A DNA stretch of 24,150 nt, from assembly GCA_039817205.1 (NCBI GenBank), contig JBCBWG010000023.1, forward strand, positions 1-24,150, in the 5' to 3' direction. A program made the position numbers and the translations under genes. Below are positions 14,801 through 21,379 of the stretch, one piece after another. Origin of the DNA: JBCBWG01 sp039817205 (GTDB taxonomy: Bacteria > Pseudomonadota > Alphaproteobacteria > Rhizobiales > Hyphomicrobiaceae). The notes beneath the pieces were generated by a model. The model had not been told where the DNA came from. It saw only the letters and a program-made list of their open reading frames with translations, and ran no database searches. How positions within the stretch are numbered: the stretch's first letter is position 1; each line of letters begins with the position of its first letter.

Positions 14801-17166
14801 AAAACGAGAGTAAAGGATGCGTCCGTGTCTTCGCGAACGGTCGCGTCTTTGAAAGCGGGCTTAACGCCGATGCGTGCGATGTCGGCTGAGACGGGTCGAA
14901 CAGTACGGCGCTCGATCGTGCGTCCACCCGGCTCGCGTAAGCGAACGAGGACCTGCGCTTCAAGCGAGCGGCCTGTGCGCGGCACCGGTGGAAGTTTGAA
15001 GTTCAAATCCGCCCGTCCATCGGCGTTGGTTCGTTGTTCGATCGGCAAACCACCTCTGACGGGCGTCACAAGCTGTTCCGCGTCGCCGAAGACAAAGCCT
15101 GGATGCGCGGGGTCCGACTTTGCAGCGCGGACAACAACGCTGCCCTCAATGGCGAGGTTGGCAGCCGGTGGCCCGTACAGATAGCGCCCGGCGATCCCGA
15201 TGCGGGACGTGCCCGTCATTGCAAGCGGCTTGTCTTTCGCAAGCTCAAGTTCAAGCGCGAGACGCTCTGGGAGAAAGTCCTCAACAAGCACCGCCGCGTC
15301 TGCGATCGCTGGCTTCTTGGGGTCGACATGAAGCCGAAGCCGCCACGTCCCGCGCATCGCGCCCTTGGGCAGGTTGAGCGCCATTGTGCGGCCACCGTCC
15401 GCTTGGTCTTTAAGAGCAATCGTTTTGTGCGTAACGCCGTCGGGACGCGCGACAATCAACGTTGTTGGAACGCGGCTCGCGGTCCCTTGGCGCGTGCGCA
15501 CGAGGCCCGTCACATGCACCGTCTCGCCAGCCCGATAAACGCCGCGGTCCGTATAGAGAAAACCATCGATTGGACCCGGCGCGACGCGGCCTTTCACACC
15601 GCGATCCGTGAGATCGAACGCGGCCTGATCCAGTTTGAGAAACGCATAGCCGCCGTCGGCATGTTCCGCGACGATGACGGCTGGCTGAAGCGCACCTTCG
15701 CCGCGCGTCAGCGGCGCTGCAAACTGTGCGTATCCGTTTGCGTTCGCGATGGCTGTGCCAAGAACTTCGTTGTTTCGCGCGAGCAGGCGCAGGCGCGCGC
15801 TATTTATAGGTTTCGCGGTTGCGAGGGATCGCGCGAAGATATGGATGCCGTCGCTGCCGGTCACCGACGTCAAGCCGATATCGGTGACGACGAACCATTG
15901 CGTTGCGGCACTCTGCGAACGCTCGCCAGCACCTTTTGGCTCAGCATGGAGCGCGTAGACCCCCGGCTTCATTTCGGGAACCACGGATTGGACCGGGGCG
16001 GCCGTGATGACCTCTTTGTTGAGTTGGCGGCGGGTTGGCAGAATTCCCGCATAAATCTCTTCGCCGATATCGCGTTTGAACGCCTCGGTACTCCATCGAT
16101 CGAGGTCGCGGCCAACCGTTCCGTCCATGAGTTTTGAAATCAAAGCGCGATCGCCGATGCGGAAAATCTTGATCGCCACGGCGTCAGTATTGATCGTGGT
16201 CAGCGGAATGCCGACTTGACCGGTCTTCGGCAAAATATAACGACCGGCGTTGAACCGGACCGTTGGTGCGCGGTCTCGAACGAAGATGGCAAGATCAGCG
16301 GTTTTTGCCAGCTCGTCGTTGATTGCGGCTGGAAGACCGGAGCGCAGACGCACGCGGTAGCTTTCGCCGTGCACGAGGCCGGAAATGCAGAGCCGCGCGT
16401 TCTCAATGGTCAAAGCGTCGGGATCTTTGCCATCGACAGAAACGAATGTTGTGTAGTCGAAGGCCGTTCGGTTTGACGCCGTCGCGCTGCCCGCAGCGGT
16501 TGTCTTGGTGCGCAAGCGCTCAGAAAAACGAACGCAGAGGCGCGGCGATACGCGTTCGGTTTCCACGTCATAATTGACGATGCGAAAGCCGTGCTGCGCG
16601 CGAAGGGCTGCAAACGTTTCGCGGACGGCGCGATCCTCTTTCAGTGAAAGGCTTGTGCGAAGCGCATCGATGGCCGGGCGCCAATACGAGCGCCGCTTGA
16701 GGGCCTCGCCCAACACGGCAAGCGCTGCGGCTTGTTCCTCGGATGTCTTTGCAAGATCGAGCGCAATATGCGCTACACCACTGGCATTTCTGGGTGTGCT
16801 AAACCTCTGGTTGGCGGGCAACCGATTGGGAGGTGTCGCCAACAACGCGCGTGCGAGCCCGAGCCAGGCCGCGCCGGTCTTTGGCGCTTTTTTCGCAGCA
16901 CTCGCAAAATGGCGCGCCGCCGCATTGGGATTTCCGCCAGCATCAAGAATGCGCTGTCCGGCGCGCAGATGAAACGCGGCGCTTCTCTGATCGACGCGGT
17001 AGTTCGCTTCCAGCCAATCGGAATATGACTTGCCAGCCCGACGGCTCTCATCGTGTGCGAAGATCGGTTCTGACGCTTGAACCGCCGATATTGTGGTCGG
17101 CGTGAAGACGGTGAGTGCTGCGAGCGCTGTTGCCGCAACGGTCAATCGGTTCGAGAGGGAGAGCAT
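11827..17166 (-). CDS. Bacterial alpha-2-macroglobulin (thioester protease inhibitor)
   Basis: A very large exported protein of 1,779 residues, close to the E. coli YfhM type (about 1,650). It has a Sec-type signal peptide ending near AVQA, with no lipobox cysteine after it, so it should be soluble in the periplasm. An N-terminal helical, TPR-like region (about 40-190) precedes the macroglobulin-like beta domains. The thioester motif GCTEQ holds Cys1318 and the partner Gln within an alpha/alpha-toroid thioester domain. The mechanism known for the family is trapping a protease after cleavage of a bait region, then covalent capture by the thioester. ATG 17166 is preferred over ATG 17190 because GAAGGA precedes it at good spacing. 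It is followed by pbpC, the usual partner. Assignment is firm; bait position cannot be told by eye. Confidence 0.93.
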   Translation of the reverse strand: MLSLSNRLTVAATALAALTVFTPTTISAVQASEPIFAHDESRRAGKSYSDWLEANYRVDQRSAAFHLRAGQRILDAGGNPNAAARHFASAAKKAPKTGAAWLGLARALLATPPNRLPANQRFSTPRNASGVAHIALDLAKTSEEQAAALAVLGEALKRRSYWRPAIDALRTSLSLKEDRAVRETFAALRAQHGFRIVNYDVETERVSPRLCVRFSERLRTKTTAAGSATASNRTAFDYTTFVSVDGKDPDALTIENARLCISGLVHGESYRVRLRSGLPAAINDELAKTADLAIFVRDRAPTVRFNAGRYILPKTGQVGIPLTTINTDAVAIKIFRIGDRALISKLMDGTVGRDLDRWSTEAFKRDIGEEIYAGILPTRRQLNKEVITAAPVQSVVPEMKPGVYALHAEPKGAGERSQSAATQWFVVTDIGLTSVTGSDGIHIFARSLATAKPINSARLRLLARNNEVLGTAIANANGYAQFAAPLTRGEGALQPAVIVAEHADGGYAFLKLDQAAFDLTDRGVKGRVAPGPIDGFLYTDRGVYRAGETVHVTGLVRTRQGTASRVPTTLIVARPDGVTHKTIALKDQADGGRTMALNLPKGAMRGTWRLRLHVDPKKPAIADAAVLVEDFLPERLALELELAKDKPLAMTGTSRIGIAGRYLYGPPAANLAIEGSVVVRAAKSDPAHPGFVFGDAEQLVTPVRGGLPIEQRTNADGRADLNFKLPPVPRTGRSLEAQVLVRLREPGGRTIERRTVRPVSADIARIGVKPAFKDATVREDTDASFTLVFLDRAGAPKPAANLTWQLVRLERHWQWYKRGASWSYDAVVIPRQVATGDVTTGTDGAARIKVPTEWGRYRLEVTSPDQDADQLRTTMLFTSGWNQSDDADSPEVLDVAADRKSYRPGETAKIRVSSQMAGRATVAILSDRLITTKTVELGAGDSEISVPVEETWGAGAYAAVILHRPMDIAEKRMPSRALGLTWIATDISAKSLTVALNPVAKMKSGQALSVPVTVSGLGANERAHVTVAAVDVGILNVTRFRAPSATGRFLKQLQLGAEIRDVYAKLIDGMSGERATFRSGGDADASLSLQAAPPMWKTVALFSGIVTTDADGRANVSFDIPEFAGTVRLMAVAWTKTKIGEASTDVTVRDPFALTVTTPRFLALGDTAELTFDIHNIEAPAGDYKIALSAVTDDGPVRLLNGQTATFARGERKILAVPFKAHRLGTAQIIAQVRGEAAPGSTPIAIKRELTFEVVAPGGDVKRTTTRTLQPGKQLVIDQGAVDGLIADGASLAVSVGPAAALDVPGLLASLDRYPYGCTEQTISRALPLLYANALGSTAGLEADANIAPRIRDAITRILGRQDSAGGFGIWSPSSPDLWLSAYTTDFLTRAREEGYAVPARAIKSAIQRLANFVAYTQNVQGDGASLAYALYALARNGRVPAGELRYYAETKLAAFKSPTAKAQIAAALTMIGDRQRARQVFDGAVASLKAQGPTGDQLTGRRDFGSRLRDVASVAALAAEAGFSGLSQRLMPELEGRLAARSLTSTQEQAWTLMAARALQATGADQTLTVNGRAHTGPLAVTYAARAIGNQSTTITNTSTTPTVVSMTAIGPSLGNEPAASNGFEIERRYYTLDGQPVTLGTAGDAAAIAQNQKLVVVLTVRSAKKGGRVLLVDRLPAGLEIENPALVASGAIKALGWIKSDLKPVHTEFRDDRFVAAYNLFGGRTVEGGGHVFHAAYIVRAVSKGTFAHPAATVEDMYRPERNARTASGRLTIAGRS

Positions 17167-17374
17167 CGCGTTCGATCCTTCAGGCAGCATCGGAATGAGC
17201 GGTGAGGCGCGAACGGAGCGCGACCGCTTGGAGATTGGGTGCTGCCATGAAGGGCCAGGAATTGGGGCGTTGCCAAGGTCGCTCAGCGCTCAGATATCCC
17301 GAGATTGCCGGTTGTTCTGCGACTTGCGGGTTGTTGCCGCTCGTTCTTGCGGCCCGTTATCGGAACGCGCGCGC
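17167..17374 (-). promoter_or_regulatory. Upstream region of the alpha-2-macroglobulin gene
   Basis: This 208-base region between the terminator of the upstream gene and the macroglobulin start has no gene I can support. It must hold the promoter for the A2M/pbpC unit if the terminator works. I see only a weak TTGGCA box near 17270 and no convincing -10 partner, so no specific site is claimed. Confidence 0.4.
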
Positions 17375-17413
17375 AAAAGAGCCCACGCCGAGGTCATCGG
17401 GCGCGGGCTTTTG
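17375..17413 (-). terminator. Rho-independent terminator, probably bidirectional in form
   Basis: AGCCC (17380-17384) pairs with GGGCT (17405-17409) and CGCC (17386-17389) pairs with GGCG (17400-17403), with one A-C mismatch between them and a 10-base loop. A-tracts on the left and T-tracts on the right give a U-run in the minus-strand RNA (CTTTT after the stem). It lies about 70 bases past the stop of the 230-residue gene, so it should end that transcript and separate it from the A2M gene. Confidence 0.75.
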
Positions 17414-17480
17414 TCAGGTTTGGTCGGGTTGTTGCGTGCGCGTCGTCGGCCGTCACTCTGTGTGACTGGACGCGACGGTC

Positions 17481-18173
17481 CTAGTTTCGGCTGGCGTTGT
17501 CGCCGCTGTCGGAAATGATCGTGGCGGTGGCTGCGAGCGACGCGAGGTCGAAGCCCTCGAGGTCTGCGAGTGATCCGTGGCCGGTTCCCGTGCACGTGAC
17601 TTGCGACGCATCCCACAGTCGATTGAACGCCATTTGCGCCCAGCGGACGGGCTCAGCATCGGCCTCGATAAAGCGCTCATAGGCGTCGAGTTTCGCCGGG
17701 TCGCGACGCATGCAGTCGCCGATCCAAACTGCTTCCGTTGAAATGACGAGTTGCTCGTGTGCGTCGACCAGACGGCCGTGAGTTGCGTAGCGGACATCCG
17801 CTTGACTGAGATCAGCTGGCGCAACGGAACCCGTCATTGGTTGTGCAATCGTCTCATCCTCGATGAGCAAAACGATCCGGACAGCCACACCGGTCTCTTC
17901 GTGATCGGCCTGAGATGCGCGATGCGTTTCCCGTTGAGATGGTTCAAGCGGCTCGGATACGAACGCGTTTGCGCAGTTGGCGAGAGCATGAGCAACTGGA
18001 CTGCTGGCGGAGCGAACAACCGCGTTGAGTTGTACCGTGTGCGGCCCGGCGTCGGCGGTCAGCCGTGCGAGATGATCAGAGATGAAACTTGCTAAGCGCT
18101 CCTGCTTTTCCTCGTGGCGAACAATTCGTGCGTCTGGCTGGCCGGAGTTTGCCATGTGCGACTGTTCCTTCAT
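17481..18173 (-). CDS. Hypothetical protein, 230 residues, no recognised domain
   Basis: I do not recognise this family. The product is soluble-looking, acidic, with no signal peptide or membrane helix. A basic/helical N-terminus (HEEKQERLASFISDHLARL) is followed by mixed alpha/beta sequence; a central segment VAVRIVLLIEDETIAQP looks like a buried beta strand region, and a C-terminal part carries AVWIGDCMRRDPAKLDAYERF. AGGAG (18181-18185 on the mRNA) sits seven bases before ATG 18173, which fixes the start; an in-frame ATG at 18155 is less well placed. The ribosome-binding site overlaps a hairpin (18176-18201). The gene follows the large membrane-protein gene by 102 bases in the same direction and is closed by a terminator, so it may be the last gene of that unit. 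Confidence 0.65.
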   Translation of the reverse strand: MKEQSHMANSGQPDARIVRHEEKQERLASFISDHLARLTADAGPHTVQLNAVVRSASSPVAHALANCANAFVSEPLEPSQRETHRASQADHEETGVAVRIVLLIEDETIAQPMTGSVAPADLSQADVRYATHGRLVDAHEQLVISTEAVWIGDCMRRDPAKLDAYERFIEADAEPVRWAQMAFNRLWDASQVTCTGTGHGSLADLEGFDLASLAATATIISDSGDNASRN

Positions 18174-18175
18174 TG

Positions 18176-18201
18176 GGCAGCTCCTGAAACCCTAAGCTGC
18201 C
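18176..18201 (-). promoter_or_regulatory. Hairpin overlapping the ribosome-binding site of the 230-residue gene
   Basis: GGCAGCT (18176-18182) and AGCTGCC (18195-18201) form a perfect 7-base-pair stem with a 12-base loop. In the mRNA, three bases of the AGGAG Shine-Dalgarno are in the loop and two in the stem, and the stem ends two bases before the ATG. Such a structure could reduce initiation. No known riboswitch or thermosensor motif is recognised. Confidence 0.5.
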
Positions 18202-18224
18202 GGTCTTCCCCCCAACGTCGCGAG

Positions 18225-18243
18225 TTAATCCCGCTGGGGTTAA
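18225..18243. repeat. Short palindrome, possible operator or hairpin
   Basis: TTAATCCC (18225-18232) pairs with GGGGTTAA (18236-18243) around GCT, with one T-G wobble. It lies in the gap after the membrane-protein gene. There is no T-run following it in the minus direction, so an operator or RNA-processing site is as likely as a terminator. Confidence 0.35.
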
Positions 18244-18275
18244 TTTAAGCTTTCGCCGTGATGCAGAATGAGGCG

Positions 18276-21167
18276 TTAGGCGTTCCCATCCTCATCTTTT
18301 TGCACCTGCAGCTTCTGTGGTGCGAAGCGGCTCAGCACGGGATCGAACGGCTCTGTCTCGTCGAAGTCCGCATCAAATGGCGTCTCATAATCAGGCTGCG
18401 CCTCAGAGAAATCGCCGTCGGCATCCATTAGAATAATGTCCGCTTCCTCGATGGCGTTTGCATCGATCGGAGCTTCTATCGCGAGGGGCTGAGCCTCGAT
18501 GAGCGGCGGTGTCGGCTCTGGGAGCGCGACAGGTGCCGTGCTGATCTCTGGTGCAGTTTGCAACGTCGCCTGCGTCTCGCCGCCGGAGAGCGCGGCGCTG
18601 ACCTGAGACAAGAACGCAAGCGGGAGCGTCGCTTCAGTGACTGGAATGCGGACGTCCGCTGTTCGCTCCGTGATGCGGAACGTGACGTGGCTTGCGTCTG
18701 ATGCTGGTGCGATAGGCGCTCCAGCAACTGTGGTTTCGTCAACGGCGATCTTCGGCTCGACTGTCGTCTCACCAACGGGTGGCGGTGCAACAGTCATCGG
18801 CGAAACAGTCATCGGCGATTGGGCCGGTCGAATTGTGCTTTCGTCCACCGGTCCGCGGGTGGTGATGTCGCGTGCCTCTGCAACAAGACTGCGGCGCCGC
18901 TTTGCGATGTCGACCACATTATCGGGCTTGGTCGGTTCGGGGCTGCCCGTCCGGATCTCGATGTCCGCTTCGGTCGGCTTGGCTTGGCGGAGCTTTCGCA
19001 GACGCATGGGCAGCGCGTCGCGTTCGCTCGCAGACGGGCCCGGTTGGGCGACGGAAGCGCTCGGGGTTGGAGTTGGTGCAACGGGTTCGGCCTGAGGGCG
19101 TGCGGCGTGTCCATACACGGCGAAGTCGCGAGCGGCACCGGCGGCATAGGGGCCAAATGCGTGCCGCGTTGCCGGGTCAGCGGACGCCATTGCTGTCGCA
19201 GCAGGATGAGCAGCCGTCGCGACGCCAAGATGCGACGCGTGTGCGGCAAGTGGCCGATCGGTTTTCACCTCGTGGGGCTGAGGAGATGCCGGGAAGTCAC
19301 CGGACTGTTCGGGCTCTGGTGCTGGTGTTTGCTCCGGCGTGTGCAAGAGATCGGCGATTGGATCGCGACCAACCTCTTGTTTCGTCTCGTTGACTGAGAG
19401 ACGGTCGGCGCCACCGAGTTGGGGCCCCTCTATGTGTCGCCGATATATGCGCTCGGTCTCAACCCGTTTGGCGGCGCCCATCACTGCACCAAGAATGATC
19501 TCGGCCCAAGCGCCATCCTGGAACCGGTAGAGTTGGAACGCGCGTGCTTTGGCAAAAACACTGCCTTGCTTTTCCAACAGAGCCTGAATGCGACCGGTCC
19601 GTAGCAGCGGGTTCACAATCGGCTTAACGATTTTTTCCTTTTCGAAGCTGACGAACAGGTTGCGAAGCAGGTGCGCATCGCGGCGCAAGCGGCGGTACTC
19701 GTCGGGGTTCGTGTTGCGCGGCGCATCGAGCGGAACGGCGACGTACTGGCTGCCGTTGAACGAGAAAACAACGTGACTGAACACTTCGAATTTCTCCCGG
19801 ATTTCAGGGTCGCGGTGGATCTCGGAAAACTTCGACAGGATGCGATAAACGGGTCCGCGCTCGGCGGACTTCATGCGCGGGACAAGATTGTCCATGCGGT
19901 TCATCGGTCGGCCGATCGAGACGAGCAGAAGGCACAAGTCGACGAAGACCGCGATGGCGAGCGGAATGAAATCGCGGTTCGTCAGGCCGCCTTGCAGGCC
20001 GCTCGTGACCTCCGGTTGGCGACCGTTGTTTTCCGCATTCCGCACCGCGCGCTTCTGCAACTCGCGCATTTCATCGGCGGACGGCGGGAGTTTGAACGCA
20101 AGCGCGCCGATCGCCGTTGCCGAGAGACGGCGGAACGCCTCGATGACGGCTTCCGAGCCCTCGACCGTTGCGATCGTTGGTTTTGCGAGGATGGGCAGCT
20201 CATCGATCGCGCGAACAACACCGCGAAGTGCCGTCTGCAATTGCGGATCGGGGCAGGAGAACGTCGCCTGGCCACGGCCGGTTGGAAAGATCGTCTGGCC
20301 TGAGCGCTGATTGAGATCTGAGCGGATTTGCTTCAGTTGCGGGTCGGTGCGGAAGGCATTGAACCGCGTCGCCGTCAGCTCAAGCTTGCGCTCAAGACCG
20401 CGCAGGAACGCGTTCCGCGTGCCGGTGTTCGGATCGATTGTGCTCGGGTCGCCCGTCGCAATCTTCTTCAGGTCCGCATCGAGCGCGCCGAGATCTGTTT
20501 TGACCTGACCTGCACGCCCCTGGACAAAGTTCGCAGCGAAATCGAATTTGGCCGCGTCGGCATCGCGCAGTTTGCGGCGTGGGCCATCGCCCGGCCGCGA
20601 GTTCGGGCATGATGTCCCGCGCTCACGTTCTTCGATGGCTTTGGCGGATGAAACAGTCGTCAGGTCGCCGAGTGTGCCTTGCAACTGATCGAGCCGCGCG
20701 ACGGCACCGGTCAATGAGCCCTGGACCTGCGTCACCGCGCTTTCGGCCGAGCGGGAGGCTTCCGTCCGGCTCTCAAGTACCTTCCAGTAAAATCCAAAAC
20801 CGAAACCAACGGAGATGGCCGTCAGGAAAACATAGCCAGCGAGATAGGCCGCCTTCGTTGCAATCGGAAGTGGCGCGAACAATTGGTCGAGCAGCCAGAT
20901 GATCATTGTCATGAGCATGGCGACCGAACAGCCAATGACGATTTTCGTGCCGAGATCGAGCGTGCCCATGTTGGCCTGGATGAGCTCGAGCATGCCGATG
21001 TAGGTTGCCACCCACGACAGTGCGCCGAGGCCGAAGATCAGAACAACGCGCTTCCAGTCCCGCTTCCGCTTAGGCTCGTCTGGCCAACCGCTGTCCAGCG
21101 CCGGGTCCTGCATGTTCATCATCGATGCGCGCAGGTGTTCGACGTCCGGTTGCCGCGTCGATGCCAT
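18276..21167 (-). CDS. Large four-helix membrane protein with periplasmic domain and disordered cytoplasmic tail
   Basis: A 963-residue protein not recognised as a named family. Predicted membrane helices lie at about 40-61, 76-93, 106-127 and 400-420. With the N-terminus inside, residues 130-398 form a periplasmic, helix-rich domain with a possible coiled coil at 135-180 and two cysteines (187 in SCPNSRPGDGPR, 305 in FSCPDPQ) that could pair as a disulfide. After helix 4 comes a folded cytoplasmic domain (about 430-600), then about 350 residues rich in Pro, Ala and Thr ending in a very acidic stretch. ATG 21167 is preferred; the frame is open upstream to a TTG at 21245. Its neighbour upstream is a class A PBP, so a role in placing or regulating cell-wall synthesis is plausible but unproven. 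Confidence 0.7.
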   Translation of the reverse strand: MASTRQPDVEHLRASMMNMQDPALDSGWPDEPKRKRDWKRVVLIFGLGALSWVATYIGMLELIQANMGTLDLGTKIVIGCSVAMLMTMIIWLLDQLFAPLPIATKAAYLAGYVFLTAISVGFGFGFYWKVLESRTEASRSAESAVTQVQGSLTGAVARLDQLQGTLGDLTTVSSAKAIEERERGTSCPNSRPGDGPRRKLRDADAAKFDFAANFVQGRAGQVKTDLGALDADLKKIATGDPSTIDPNTGTRNAFLRGLERKLELTATRFNAFRTDPQLKQIRSDLNQRSGQTIFPTGRGQATFSCPDPQLQTALRGVVRAIDELPILAKPTIATVEGSEAVIEAFRRLSATAIGALAFKLPPSADEMRELQKRAVRNAENNGRQPEVTSGLQGGLTNRDFIPLAIAVFVDLCLLLVSIGRPMNRMDNLVPRMKSAERGPVYRILSKFSEIHRDPEIREKFEVFSHVVFSFNGSQYVAVPLDAPRNTNPDEYRRLRRDAHLLRNLFVSFEKEKIVKPIVNPLLRTGRIQALLEKQGSVFAKARAFQLYRFQDGAWAEIILGAVMGAAKRVETERIYRRHIEGPQLGGADRLSVNETKQEVGRDPIADLLHTPEQTPAPEPEQSGDFPASPQPHEVKTDRPLAAHASHLGVATAAHPAATAMASADPATRHAFGPYAAGAARDFAVYGHAARPQAEPVAPTPTPSASVAQPGPSASERDALPMRLRKLRQAKPTEADIEIRTGSPEPTKPDNVVDIAKRRRSLVAEARDITTRGPVDESTIRPAQSPMTVSPMTVAPPPVGETTVEPKIAVDETTVAGAPIAPASDASHVTFRITERTADVRIPVTEATLPLAFLSQVSAALSGGETQATLQTAPEISTAPVALPEPTPPLIEAQPLAIEAPIDANAIEEADIILMDADGDFSEAQPDYETPFDADFDETEPFDPVLSRFAPQKLQVQKDEDGNA
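18790..18819 (-). repeat. 15-base direct repeat within the disordered tail
   Basis: ACAGTCATCGGCGAA (18790-18804) is followed at once by ACAGTCATCGGCGAT (18805-18819), differing only in the last base. It encodes the repeated peptide SPMTV. This is a recent in-frame duplication in a low-complexity region. Confidence 0.8.
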
Positions 21168-21254
21168 TGATGTGTCCGCCCCTGTTGCGATGTCCCGCGC
21201 GTGGCGCGTGACGTGCCCAAACGGCGCAAAACCGAGGTCAAACAAAACGGACGC

Positions 21255-21286
21255 TCGGTCAAAAATCGCACCGCAAGTGTGACCGA
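21255..21286. promoter_or_regulatory. Inverted repeat in the gap upstream of the membrane-protein gene
   Basis: TCGGTCA (21255-21261) and TGACCGA (21280-21286) are perfect inverted copies separated by 18 bases, inside the 212-base gap between the PBP stop and the membrane-protein start. The half-site spacing would suit a dimeric regulator, and the left arm includes a TTGACC on the minus strand that resembles a -35 box. No matching -10 box is seen at 16-18 bases, so a promoter is not called. Confidence 0.3.
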
Positions 21287-21379
21287 TAAGGTTCAGTCAT
21301 GACGGCAGTGGGCCGCGCTTTAGGCAACACGGGGGCGCATTCGTGAACGGGAGATGACCACAGTTTCGACGATCAGCGG

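Noticed and set aside
15034..16137. 367-codon plus-strand frame inside the macroglobulin gene
   Set aside because: Antisense to a continuous macroglobulin frame; composition is shadow-like and no Shine-Dalgarno precedes it.
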